Shown here piece by piece: positions 50,381 through 61,557 of a stretch of DNA of 64,000 nucleotides. The stretch is from Dicaeum eximium (Eukaryota > Chordata > Aves > Passeriformes > Dicaeidae). The DNA is taken from positions 434,859 through 498,858 of the forward strand of contig VWZP01006699.1 of the NCBI GenBank assembly GCA_013396995.1, given 5' to 3'. The first letter of the stretch is position 1, and each line of letters begins with the position of its first letter. The position numbers and the translations under genes were made by a program. The notes beneath the pieces were generated by a model that did not search any database, was not told the origin of the DNA, and saw nothing but the letters and a program-made list of their open reading frames with translations.

Positions 50381-52079
50381 GAGACCTCACGATTCCTTAA
50401 GTTTCCTTTAGTTTAACTAATGAATTCAGGGGAAAAAATTCTTTCACATGTATTAAAAATTCTTTTTTAGTTTATTTTACAGCTGGAATGTGCTATGGAT
50501 TTAGCATGTCTCAGAGGGAATACTTTTTCTTGAGTCTTATTGAACAAATGAAATTCTACTCTGGCTCATTAACAGAGAAATCAAAATAAATGGCAATAAT
50601 CCAGGTATCTGCTGTAGTCCTATTTCAGAATGTTGTTTATATTAACACAGTTAGTATGTAAAATGTTTGGGTTTTAATTACAGCTTAAGAAAGTAAACAG
50701 TTTTAAAGCGAGGTGAGTGAAGTCACCTAGGTAAACATGCCAATCTAAGGAACAGCTCCCCAAATTAAACTAAGAAGCATTATAAGGAAGGATTCATTAG
50801 AGATTTTTCTTTCTTTTTTTCGTTAGCCTTCACACTCATTTTCAGTGCAAGTGAAGTATTAGGTATTACACACTGTTTATTCCTATTGCATTCTCCAGAA
50901 AACAGCAGCAAAGCTGCTGTGCAGTGCTGATTTTCTCCCACAGTTAAGGCCAACAAAGCTCAGAACAGTAGAAGTTGCTCCTGGACACTCTGTTGCAAAG
51001 TCAAAGTTTAATGGAGTCAATGGACATAAGTGTTTCTAGGAAGTTTATTTGGTCTAGATTTCTAGTTCCTTTGGTGCTGTGAAATCGGTCATTGCAAAAA
51101 AAAAAAGTTTCTTTGGGTATGTTGAGTTTCTGTGTTCCCTTAGTTCAGTGTGGAGCATATTTGAAGAATTTGTACTAGCTTGGCTTGTGCCAGGTCCAGC
51201 TCTGGCAACCTGCACCCCTTGCACCTTGAGCTTCCTCCAGAAGCTGCTGTCAGAATAGGGCTGAGCTGTCTGGGACTTGGTCAGGCTCAGGGTCTCCACA
51301 GAGCACAGTGGTGTCAGAGCAACTGCCCCGATTCAATACTTGTTCCCACCATAACTCTGGCTCATAAAATACCTTTCAAATGCTTATATTTCTTGAAAGT
51401 GAATCAGTATTTTATATTCCAAGTGAGCTGACCTTTTTCTTTTATTGCAGTGAACTAATTACAGAGTTAGTGGAGTATTTGGGCTCCATAGTGTTCTAGC
51501 CAGATATTAGTTGCTTGACTGAACACAATGGTTCTTGTTGAGTGATGTTTAAATGGTCTACCCACAATCACCTGGTAACTCTTATCTACAGAGATTGAGC
51601 CCAGTGGTCTATTCACTAAGCCATATAACTTTTCATTATTTGCTCATTAATTTTGCCAGATTTTAGGTACTTGGTCTGGAATTTTCATTCCTTAGTATTT
51701 GCCTGAAGCAATAAGTGTTCCTCTTACCAGAAACAAGATGAAGAATCATGGATTCCTTTTTGTACATAGATATTCAATTAATAAAATAATTACTACAAAA
51801 CAAGTGAGAAAATCTTCTGTTGTGGGATGTGGAGACTTGAAATTCAGGAGAGAATCCTCCATGAGTCATGGATATATTTTCACTCCTCTGCCCCCCACCT
51901 AGATATTTTCAGGTTATAGTTTTTCCCTCAATATTCTAGTTGTTAGGAGTTCCAAACAACTGTGTGCAGAGTTTGATCCCTAAATACTTTCCAGTTTTCT
52001 TGTGCTGTAGCTTTGCACTGCTTCAGAGCTGTGATATTAAAGGAATTTGAGGAGCTGCTGATAAATAGACAGTAGAGAC

Positions 52080-52480
52080 AGTGTGGAGTGTCTCCATTAC
52101 TGATAGTTCTCTTCCTTTTGGTGCCAAAGAAGATTGATATGCAAATTGCATGGGAACTGGACATGAGGAAAGAGGATGGTTGTCCTGTATCATGGGAATA
52201 GGAAGCCAGTGGGAATAGGACTGTGAGTAAATAGTAGCTGCTGAGAACTGAAATGGGATTTAAAAAACGATTAGTTAAATATGAACAAACAGGGAGATGA
52301 GGACTTGGGAATGAAGTCAAGGTGAGAGAGAAAGAAGGAAATAGAAGGGGAGGAAATTTGGGCTTGATAGGCTGTGGAGGATTGGACATCTCAGTTTGGA
52401 GGTGGGTCTAGGAGAGATTGGAATAAAAGTGCAGTAGAGATGGAAGTAGAAGAAACCAGTCTGTACAGTGAAGAAACTGT
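52080..52480. other. Purine-skewed intronic segment
   Basis: The plus strand is rich in A and G with few C, including runs such as GAGAGAGAAAGAAGGAAATA near 52324. The strand asymmetry creates long pyrimidine-biased antisense frames (148 codons at 51943-52389 and 97 codons at 52317-52610) that are rich in Ser, Pro, Phe and Leu. They match no family I know and are judged non-coding. Confidence 0.65.
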
Positions 52481-54858
52481 GGTACGCTGGGGAAGGTGGA
52501 GTGAATGTGAAGAGAGAATACCATATTCTCATTAGAACAGAAGATAGATCAGTTCTGATTACTAAAGAGAGTAAACAAATGTCATTAAAAAAAAAAAAAA
52601 ACTGGAACAAAACTCATCATTTTAATGCAATCTGACTGCTGCAGGCTCAGTAGAGGTGCAGGGTTTAAGACATTATTTTTTCCCATAATCACCACCTTCA
52701 CACTCTTCAGTTACACTGGCAATAATTACTCCTGTTCCTTGTTCCCCTCTGGGGCTCATAATTTTCTTTCCCTTTGCCTATAGCCTGCTCTGCTCTGCAG
52801 GTACCAGCTATTCTTGTCTTTCAAACTGTCTTTTATTAATGTAGTTCAGAATTCGGAACAGTTGTTCATAGCCCATAGCTTCTGTTACAAGAGCTGAAAA
52901 GAATTTGTATTTATTAAGTTGGTCTTTTCTCCTGAACTGTAAAAATTGTTCTTATTAAGTTATTACTGAGCATTACAAATGCCACTCTGCAAGAAATCGT
53001 TGTTCCTTCAAGTGCATTCAGTGTTGTTTGCAGGTTTGGTTTTGCACAGTGTTGACAACACAATGAGATTTTTCATGTTTTCTTGCTGTTTTGTGAGATT
53101 GAATGGGAGAGGTTGGGATGATGATGATGGTTATTAATGTTTTTATTATTTCTCTTGGGAATATATTAAAAGATAGAACATGGATAAATGGAGCCTCAAG
53201 TGTGACTCATGTTTTTGTTTAGCTTGAACTAGGTCCAGCTTCTAGGAGGAACTGGATTTTAGGTGCATGTTTTTGCAAAGTGTTTTAAACTGAAGTTATA
53301 ATTCAAGCAGTCTCAATGGCATGTGTTTGTTTTTATTTAGAAGCATGTTTAAGGAATGTTTTTGGTGGGTGAATGCAAAACAAACACAACTATCTCAGTC
53401 TGGAGGCTGCAATTCTTTGGCATATGCAGTGTCAGCAAAATTCAAGTGGAAGAATGGTCTTATGAAAATGGACTTGGTTGTTTTTTCTGATTTACTTTGT
53501 AAAGAATTGTCTTTATGCTCAGTTGCAACTTGTGAAAGTATGATTTCTTGCAGTGCTTGCTTTCTACTGTGTAAATATTTCTGTACATGTGAAAGGTGCC
53601 TCAAGTTTGTTTTCAGCATGTGCTGCTGCCTGATTGTCTTTGAGTAACACAAATTCAGGAAGTACATTTCTTCCAATCAACAAATTGTTACCGTATTAAT
53701 TGTCACAGAGTGTATGACACTGTGGCACCTTTATGCCATAGCTTCTATAATGTTGTTCAAGGTGTGATTCTAATTTTGTTTTCTATTGTAAATTATCAGT
53801 AAGCCTTGTCTATAATACCACTTCTAGTTGGAGGAGAAAAAAGCCAACAAAAAGAAAACACCAAAATCCAAACAATGTAATTTGCTCTCAGGTGCGATGT
53901 GAACATTTTAGCATGTGAATATTTTGAGATTTGTCTGCAAAGCAATCAGTGACATTCATTTTATAAGTTTTTTTGGGAATGAAGCAAAGTGAGGACTTCA
54001 CTTTTTTTTTGTTTGTTTGTTTTAGTGGATTTGTTCTTATATCTTAAAAATGTTCACTGAGAAAGTATTTGTAGACCTGTATTCATACAGTCATAACTTA
54101 TGTTTTTAATATAATAGATAAAGACAGTGTAAAATTCTAATGATGTCATGTTTTTAAAATGTAGCTTGATGGGTATTTCTAATATCTATACTTAATTGAA
54201 AAGACATTTCAACATTTGAACCTAGTCTACAAGTTGAACAACAAATGTCCCTCTGGTAGGGTCTGGAAGGGTCGTTCCATCTGCATCATGACCTGAATGA
54301 GGCAGCCAGATTGTGGCCAGGCAGAGCTGCAGTACTGTGTACAATGGCCATGTCAGCAGAAGTATGACAGATATACTGAGTGAACTGAGATGCATGGGAG
54401 AGAATAATGTCAATGAAAGACAGTAAATCTAAAAACGTGTTAACTATTTCAGGATTTCATTGGCCTTTGTTCTGTTGTAAAATCTAGGGGTTGTTTTCCA
54501 GCTCCAGTATAAGCATGCATCTTCCACTTGAGAGCATTTCACTAAAATTCTTCTTGTGATGATTTTAAAATTTTATATACAAAACCTCAGAGCAAGTAAG
54601 ATTATCCTTTCTACCCTTGAGACATGAGAGGAATTTAACTACACAATTCTTACTAAAATGATGAAGCATTGTAGGATCTGACTGATCTACAGCCCCTGTC
54701 ATGAAATGTCTCTAGTGCAAATTCGCCATATCATGAGTGACTGTCTTCTGTGTACTGACATGTTGCTGGTTTTGAATGAAAAGACTTGCAGAGTTAATGC
54801 TTGAAATACATCTTATGCTATACATTTTGTACTAATCCTGGAATTTATTTAATTGCAG

Positions 54859-54952
54859 GGATATAAAACCAGACAACATCTTGATGGATATGAATGGACA
54901 TATTCGATTAGCAGATTTTGGTTCTTGTCTGAAACTGATGGAAGATGGAACG
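54859..54952 (+). CDS. CDC42BPA: MRCK-alpha exon 6: catalytic loop Asp and DFG
   Basis: This 94-nt exon supplies the last base of the HRD Arg codon, then 31 residues (about 201-231) DIKPDNILMDMNGHIRL followed by ADFGSCLKLMEDGT. Together with exon 5 it forms HRDIKPDN: the proton-acceptor Asp (about 201), Lys203 and Asn206, and then DFG with the Mg-binding Asp (about 219). All catalytic residues are present. The acceptor is TTAATTGCAG|G and the donor is ACG|GTAAAT. Human MRCK-alpha has the same residues in this stretch as I recall; beta differs (DNVLLDVNGH, LKMNDDGT), which supports the alpha call. Confidence 0.97.
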
Positions 54953-55711
54953 GTAAATTAGAAAGAATGATACATTCCTAAATATTTTTCTTTAGTCCAT
55001 TGATAGCCACAAAATGTGTGCTAATAAAGGGAAAAGGTGCCTTATGGCAAATGAAATGGAACTGTAAATGGTATCGGTATATAACTGACATTCTTGAAAA
55101 TACAACTGCAGACTGCTTGGATTTGCAGTATATTAAAAACTTTTTAGCATACAGTCAGCTCATGAATAAGTAAAGAGAAGCTGTGCTGTCAATACCAAGG
55201 AGGTGTTTATGAACTATGAATCTCTTGATTTTAAGCTCTGAGCTCTAATCTTTATTGAAAATGTAAGCTTTAGTATGAGCAGGACGAGATACTGAAATGT
55301 GACGATGTTCTTCTAGTACATTTAAATTTGCACAGTATATAGTAAGTGTAACTAGAATGTGATTCCAGTATGTTTAATCATGTCCCAGGATTACGGAGTA
55401 TTTGACCTCATATATATGATTACCAAATCTATAATTGCTTACTGACTCTAATCCTGACAATTGATAGTTTTGTCCTTTATCTGTTTTTAAATATTGATAA
55501 TAGTTCAGCAAAAGTATATTATTGGGATGCCTATTAATGCAGTGCCTTGGATGCTTTAGTATTTCTTTATTAATTCAGAAACTTTTGCTTATGTTTAGTT
55601 GTTTTTGTTATGACAAGAATGGTGGGCTAAATTTATATATACGTGGGTACAGTACCACAGTGTCTGTAAAGATGAAAGTTGATTTTAATCCTAAAAATGT
55701 AATTTCTCCAG
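54953..55711 (+). other. CDC42BPA: CDC42BPA intron 6
   Basis: This 759-bp phase-0 intron lies between the DFG exon and the activation-loop exon. It is AT-rich with no recognisable repeat or additional exon. It begins GTAAAT and ends AATTTCTCCAG. Confidence 0.92.
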
Positions 55712-55912
55712 GTCCAATCTTCAGTGGCAGTTGGAACGCCAGACTACATCTCTCCAGAAATCTTGCAGGCCATGGAAGATGGAAAAGGGAAGTATGGGCC
55801 CGAGTGTGACTGGTGGTCCCTGGGCGTTTGCATGTATGAAATGCTTTATGGAGAAACGCCCTTTTATGCTGAGTCCTTGGTGGAGACCTATGGGAAAATA
55901 ATGAACCACAAA
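55712..55912 (+). CDS. CDC42BPA: MRCK-alpha exon 7: activation loop to alpha-F/G
   Basis: This 201-nt phase 0-0 exon encodes 67 residues (about 232-298). It starts VQSSVAVGTPDYISPE, the activation segment with an SPE in place of the usual APE. Ser234 and Thr240 in this segment are reported autophosphorylation sites of MRCK-alpha and are conserved here. It continues with YGPECDWWSLGVCMYEML, including the alpha-F Asp (DWWSLG), and ends with ESLVETYGKIMNHK. The acceptor is TTTCTCCAG|G. The donor AAA|GTTAGT is weaker than the other donors of the gene, with T at +3. Confidence 0.97.
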
Positions 55913-56492
55913 GTTAGTGCACTTTCTCTCTGTCTCTAAGCTAATTTTTAATAATGGGGTAACTTGAACACATATTTAAAAATAAGTTTTTATGTACTAA
56001 TTATGTTAAGTGTTCATAAATGTAGAACAAAAAATATGTTTCCATGTAGCAAGTTAATGGTTATGGATTGCAGATGGCTTTGCTTTGGGATAAGGCTAAA
56101 ACTTAAAATCTGGGTTTGGAAACATGGATGTTAATTCACTCAGTGCAGTCTGTCTTGGCTACATGGCATCAATCCTGTTGTGTTTCTTTCTTCTGGGGAA
56201 CCATTCCTTGGCTTATGCAGAAGATTCTAAAATGTTCTTCCACATGGAGCTAGCTGTAGAATTCAACAGCTGTAGTGTAAGAGAAATTTAAATAAAGGAG
56301 AAAAACTAGAAGACAAAATATCTTAATAGTTTCTATCGTTAGCAGAAGTCTTTTCCTTGAAACCTTACTGCATGTATTTCAGAGCTAGAGAATTTGCACA
56401 TTTCTTTTTCTATATAATGATTTTCACTAAGAAGGTAATTTTTCCAACTTTTTCTTGGTAATAAACTATTTCCTCTTATTTTAATCTTTAAG
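55913..56492 (+). other. CDC42BPA: CDC42BPA intron 7
   Basis: This 580-bp phase-0 intron begins GTTAGT and ends TTTAAG. Both boundaries deviate from the best consensus (T at +3 of the donor, A before the acceptor AG), although the coding frame across it is unambiguous (NHK|ERFQFP). No repeat was recognised. Confidence 0.92.
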
Positions 56493-56741
56493 GAGAGGTT
56501 TCAGTTTCCTGCTCAAGTGACAGATGTCTCTGAAAGTGCAAAGGACCTCATCCGAAGGCTCATTTGTAGCAGAGAGCATCGACTTGGACAAAATGGAATA
56601 GAAGACTTTAAGAACCATCCATTTTTTGCTGGAATTGATTGGGACAACATTAGGAACTGTGAGGCACCTTACATCCCAGAAGTCAGCAGCCCTACTGATA
56701 CGTCAAACTTTGATGTGGATGATGATTGCTTAAAAAACTCT
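56493..56741 (+). CDS. CDC42BPA: MRCK-alpha exon 8: C-lobe end and start of AGC tail
   Basis: This 249-nt phase 0-0 exon encodes 83 residues (about 299-381). ERFQFPAQVTDVSESAKDLI leads into RRLICSREHRLGQNGIEDF, the final alpha helices of the kinase C-lobe, including the Arg that AGC and other kinases use to brace the APE-region Glu (likely in REHRLG). The AGC C-terminal extension follows: HPFFAGIDWDNIRNCEAPYI, PEVSSPTDTSNFDVDDDCLK and NS. The NFD motif typical of AGC tails is present. The donor is TCT|GTAAGT and the acceptor is TTTAAG|G. Differences from remembered human sequence are conservative (VSES for VSEN, FKNH for FKKH, FFAG for FFSG). Confidence 0.97.
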
Positions 56742-57383
56742 GTAAGTACACAATTAACATTTTGATGAATCAGCCTTTGTAGTGTACTTTGTAAAAAAAT
56801 GTATGGAAAAGGCAGTTTATTTCACTGTGTTCTGCATAAATAACAGGTGCTGCTTTGAAGAACTGAGGGGGGAATACTTTCAGTTTGTAGGCTAGTCCTA
56901 AAATCATATTTGTCTAACGATAACTTTTGTGAATTCATTGTAGTTTTACATGTCTTTAGCTACTATATATCTGTTGCAGTAACAACTTTAGTGTCCATGT
57001 CTTACAAAGAATAATACATTTGCATACAGATAGTCTGCAAGACTATTTCTAGCAGAGCACTGTTCAGACAAGTTTGTATATTGCATTTTGTTGTATTTTA
57101 TTGCTCTACTCTAATTGCTCATATTGGTATTGGATTCCATTAAGTTCATTTCCACTAATATTTTTCCAGCCTTTTATCCAACTTGAGTTTTGGGAAATGT
57201 AGGAGAAATATTACAGCCATTTTTTAAGGAGCAAGAAAGCATTTTTACCTTTGCTTAAAATGCGCTGCAACTATTGATTTTACCAGACTTTCTGTTTCTA
57301 TGCTTTTGAAAAGGAGCTTTGACAGATGATAGATGTCTTAGCATTGGAGGAATGCCTGGTGTTATCTCCTTGGAAATATCATT

Positions 57384-57411
57384 GGGTGTGTTTGTGTGTG
57401 TATGTGTCTGT
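57384..57411. repeat. Imperfect (GT)n stretch
   Basis: GTGTGTTTGTGTGTGTATGT marks a short, interrupted GT-rich microsatellite in intron 8. Confidence 0.75.
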
Positions 57412-57589
57412 TGAAAGATGCAGAAACCTGGTGTTTGTGTGTGAGGGTAAAGCATTTTCACCACTTCTGCTTTTGTTTTCTGAACTGCATGTGCATCTCA
57501 GTTTCACTCAGTTTTCTGGGCCTGCAGATAAGTGGTAACATGAATTGATATAGACAACATCATTATTTGCATTCCCTTTTCTCCAGCTG

Positions 57590-57890
57590 CACATTAAAAC
57601 ATGGAAAACACTTTGAAGGTGTCAGTCTCTTCTCCCAAGCAATAAGCCGCAGGACAAGAGGAAATGGCCTCAAGTTGAGCCAGGGGAAGTTTAGTTTGGC
57701 TATTGGGAAAAATTTCTTTACCAAAAGGGCTGCCCGGCAAAGTGGTGGAGTCAACTCTCACTGGAGGTTTTTAAAACACGTGTAGATGTGGTCCTTAGCA
57801 AAGTGATTTAGTGATGGACCTGACAGTTAATGGCTGAACTCAATGATCTTGAAGGTCTTTTCCAATCTAAATGATTGTGTGATCTCTGAT
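57590..57890 (+). mobile_element. CR1 LINE 3' end with internal deletion (sense)
   Basis: This is the best-preserved CR1 in the window, in the same orientation as the gene. Landmarks in order are GGTGTCAGTCTCTTCTCCCA, AGCAATAAGCCGCAGGACAA, GAGGAAATGGCCTCAAGTTG, AGGGGAAGTTTAGTTTGGCT, AAAAATTTCTTTACCAAAAG, GGTGGAGTCAACTCTCACTG, AACACGTGTAGATGTGGTCC, CTCAATGATCTTGAAGGTCT and TTTCCAATCTAAATGATTGT. Between the ACCAAAAGGG and GCTGCCC landmarks the roughly 20-25 bp found in consensus-like copies ('ttgtcaagcactggaacag') is missing. The 3' end carries only a degraded terminal repeat. Confidence 0.9.
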
Positions 57891-60445
57891 TAAATCTCAG
57901 ACCCCTTTTCCTTTATGGGCAAATAAAGCAAATCAGTGTAGCTGCATGGATGGCTTGCATTTTTTTTTCATTTTGTTTTCTCACTTACATCTGATATTTC
58001 CATCTTCCTTCACAACTGAAGTATTTTTATATTAAAAGTTGTTTATACAGTCTTCAGATATCTGTTTGCATATTATTTTGTCCAGCAACAGCTATGGGGA
58101 TGGAGTAGCTGGAGTGGATGCTGTATATAGCAGGTCTTTGTTTGTAAGCTGAAATACCTTTTGGAAGTTGTTCACACATTTTAGTGTTGTCCATTCCACC
58201 ACTTCTCCTTTTTAGAGCCCAGTCTCCCACTTGAAGCTCTCAAACTATGCCTGTGCAGTGTGAATGCTTTACCATTGTGAATAAACAGAGACCTGCAGGT
58301 GAAGATGGAATGCTCCTCTGCTGAGTTACTGACTCTCAGCTGAGAAAAACCCAGTCCAATTTTTAATTTGCTTTAGACATTTGGGGGTGGAAAGCAATAT
58401 CCCATAACTGTTAGAGATGAATACCAGTTCCTAGAGCTTCTTTTTCAGTTTTCTTATTTGAAACATTTGAAGGTTTTGTTCGGTTTTAATATAAGGATGT
58501 TATTTTCTTGCTATTCCTTTTCACACGTCGTATCTCAGAACTGCTGAAAAAACCTAGCCTAAAGACATTGCATGACTGAGAATATTTTACATTTTTGCTT
58601 TGACCAGTGGACATTGTATTTCATATTGCTTTGCCTCAAATTCCTTATATATAACTTGGAGGTATTTTCTCCTCCATATTTCATACATATCTTTTGAGGA
58701 AGTTCCACATACTAGCACTGCTATTATAGAAGTCAGCACCACAGATAAGCCTATGAGACCTTTTATTTTTTAAAAAAATTCTTGGCAAGATTTGAATTGC
58801 ATAGAGCAAATGAGGAAAACCCAATGCTGAAGACAAAAGGCAGTGTTGAAAAGCCATGATTGTTATTCTTCCTGAACTTCGAATGAGATCATAGTCCCAT
58901 GAAAAAATTATATACATAATAATGAAATTTAGAAAGTGTGCTGAGCGTGCAGACAAGCATAAAGGGCAAAACTGTGCTGTTCAGGCAGCCTAAGTTGTAC
59001 TGGGTTTTAGCTTTTAACTGTTTGGTTTAGTAGCCTTATTGGGGGACTCCGTCATAATTTTCTCAGCATGGTTGCACAGTTAAATTCACACAAGCAGCAG
59101 GAGGTATCTTTATCTCTGCAAAACAAATTATTTACAGAATCTTACCTTATGATCAATAGAGACGATATTTTAGAAAAATAACCTGTGTGGTACCTGAGAA
59201 TTGTCATGTGGGCTGTTAAAATCATGCAATTAAGCATTTGATATTTTTAAAGTTATCTGTAAAGACAGTTTTGAAATTTGCATCTATGAAATGTGAAAAC
59301 AAAATGTAAAGTAGAATTTTACTTTTTATAACCATAGCAATCTGTAATAATTGGTACTTTTATTATGATTTAGTGGAAAGTTAAGGCTTTGTAATTTGGT
59401 CTTGTCCTTAGTTTTCAAAATGCTTGTCTTCATGAATTTTCACAATATAGCAATATCATTAGTGTTGTTAAGGTACTGTTTTATAACATGAAGGTTTTTG
59501 TCAGCTAAGAGGACAAGGTTGTGGTGTAATATAGCTGACACCACCACTGGAAAGGTAATTTCAGATTTCTTGTGAATGCTGTCTTACTTCATGTCCTTTT
59601 CTGCTGAGTTTTACATGAAAGAAGTGTACAACTGGTTCCTTTCTTCATTTTTGTTTGGGTTTAGAAAGAAATGGTTACATACCTTTTCTGACAATTTGGA
59701 ATATTTTATCACTTCCAATGCAGTAATCATCTGTTTGGGGGTTTTCTTTTGGTGACTGTTATGGCCATCTCTAGTAGAGTGACATGAAACTTGTGTCTTC
59801 AGGTTAAATAGGAAGCTTTTAACAGAACATAAAAGAATATTAGAACTTCAAATAATCCAAGTAAAATAACAACAGTGTTATTTTAGCCTGGAGAGAACCT
59901 CAAAGATTTGTCTTGGTTTGTAGTTCTTTGTCTGACAAGAAAGAGGAGCAAAGAAGGAAGGAATAGTCAAAGCACTAATGGGATTAGAGCACTCTGTTGT
60001 ATTACTTCTTTCTAGTAAATGCCTGCTGATTGTTCTCTCCAAATAGAGATGGCCCACTCCAAAGTGGACTGGTAATTCTACAGGCAGGAAACCCTGTTCA
60101 CTGAATAGCAGAGAGGAGTACAGCAGGGAATAAAAGGTGTTGCTCTTTGTGCTAAGAGCTTCTTGGAATAAATTGGCATCTCGTATGTGTAATATTCTGC
60201 TTTCCTCCAACAATAGCCTATTTAATTAGAAAAGCGTATTTATGTCAGCATGCTCTGGTTTTGTATATGTTAAATTCTATTATAAATAGATGTAGTTGAT
60301 GCTGTTTCATATTTGAGCTGTAGATAAGGATGACAGTGAATATAGTTCATATGATACTAGCACTTCTCACATGGTTAAACTAGAAAATCTGTTTCTTCAA
60401 AGTCCAGTAGGATACCTCTTACTCAACTGTCTATTATTTTTGTAG

Positions 60446-60525
60446 GAAACAATGCCTCCACCATCCCACACTGCATTTTCTGGCCATCATTTACCATTTG
60501 TGGGTTTCACATATACAAGTAGCTG
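60446..60525 (+). CDS. CDC42BPA: MRCK-alpha exon 9: AGC hydrophobic motif
   Basis: This 80-nt exon encodes 26 residues (about 382-407) plus two bases of Cys408: ETMPPPSHTAFSGHHLPFVG then FTYTSS. The FVGFTYT segment is the hydrophobic motif of the AGC C-terminal tail; its Thr (about Thr403) is a reported MRCK-alpha autophosphorylation site and is present. The acceptor is ATTTTTGTAG|G and the donor is CTG|GTAAGT. Beta differs as I recall ([26 protein letters not shown]), so this again points to alpha. The exon is non-symmetric (phase 0 to 2), so skipping it would shift the frame. Confidence 0.97.
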
Positions 60526-61557
60526 GTAAGTTAAGAGTTACAGAATTGTCTGTCAGCTAGTTACACAGTATTCTAACTTTCTGTCTTTGAAACGCATTGA
60601 ACAGATATCAAAGAATGTGATTTAGTGAGGAAATTGCCATAATCTAAAATGCTGTTCAAAAGACTGAGCTCTCTGAAGGTAAAATTTAGATACATGTAAA
60701 GGTCAGCACCTGTGCTCAGGAGAGTTTTGATGAGAAAGGTTGTTATTAGAGAATATATAAAATTAACTGCCCATGACAAAGTTAAGACTAGATGTGTGGA
60801 CCCCAGCAGAACGTAATTTATTAGACATTAAAACCAGTTTTATTTCTAGCTCTTTGACACTTCTGTATGTAAGTCTGAACAGAATTTTTTTTTTTTAATT
60901 ACTTGAATTGATATCTAGTATTAATGTAGAATTTGTTTCACTTATTTCTATTGCTAAACTAAACAGGGAAGTCCCTTGTATGCTCTTTGTTTATGGAAAT
61001 AAAGAAAGAAAGAATGTTTACAGTCATTGAAAAACCAGGCCTATGTTTCTACTGGGAATGTGACTATGTCCTAGAATGTCCTAGACTTCAAAAGGATTAT
61101 TTGCATAAGTGGTAGCATGTGTACATATGTAGCCACAGCATTTCTGACATGCCCATGCCTTAGTGGTTATGGGATAATTTCACACCATTTTTAGTGATTG
61201 TTGTCTTTAAAGCATTTGTGATACTTGATTAACTATTCTTAAATGAACTTTTATTGTAATCTTACTGTCTAGGCTGTTGTTTTTTGCTATCTGGCTAACA
61301 CAGACTGTCCATAATGATTTTTAATCAGGAGTTCATCCACTTCTGTGTAACAAAAAATGCATTAAGGTGATCAGGCATGCTAGGTAAAAAGGATTTCAAT
61401 TTCCATTGAGCTCATACTAACAAGGTATTCTTTGATGTTATAATACATGGCATAGTAATTAACAACTTAAACAAACTGTTTATTGGTTGTCGTTTTTATA
61501 GCACTATTTTAAACCAGGCTGTTGTAAAATCCAGTACTATTTATTTTTTTCCCCCAG
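60526..61557 (+). other. CDC42BPA: CDC42BPA intron 9
   Basis: This 1.03-kb phase-2 intron begins GTAAGT and ends in a T8-C5 pyrimidine tract followed by AG. It is AT-rich and I saw no repeat family or extra exon. Confidence 0.92.

Larger units (their letters stand above)
25762..54858 (+). other. CDC42BPA: CDC42BPA intron 5 (29 kb)
   Basis: This phase-2 intron of 29,097 bp is the largest feature of the window. It begins GTAAGT and ends AATTGCAG. Recognised contents are CR1 remnants at about 36405-36610, 38850-38904, 45525-45665, 47215-47475 and 50309-50380, a 16-bp tandem duplication at 34981-35012, T-rich runs around 26955-26993, a GC/CpG-richer patch around 31015-31320, and a purine-skewed stretch at 52080-52480. 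Frames such as 30837-31190, 49497-49835 and 51943-52389 match no protein family I recognise. No embedded gene, processed pseudogene, tRNA or microRNA precursor could be supported by reading. Much of the rest (25762-36400 and 39000-45500 especially) shows nothing recognisable beyond AT-rich unique sequence. Confidence 0.87.
56742..60445 (+). other. CDC42BPA: CDC42BPA intron 8
   Basis: This 3.7-kb phase-0 intron begins GTAAGT and ends TATTTTTGTAG. It contains a GT-rich stretch at about 57384-57411 and a clear CR1 3' end at 57590-57890. From 57900 to 60445 nothing recognisable was seen beyond AT-rich unique sequence. Confidence 0.9.

Noticed and set aside
51943..52610. Long minus-strand frames (148 and 97 codons) as a possible antisense gene
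   Set aside because: Composition is dominated by Ser, Pro, Phe and Leu because the plus strand is purine-rich. There is no recognisable domain, promoter or splice structure.
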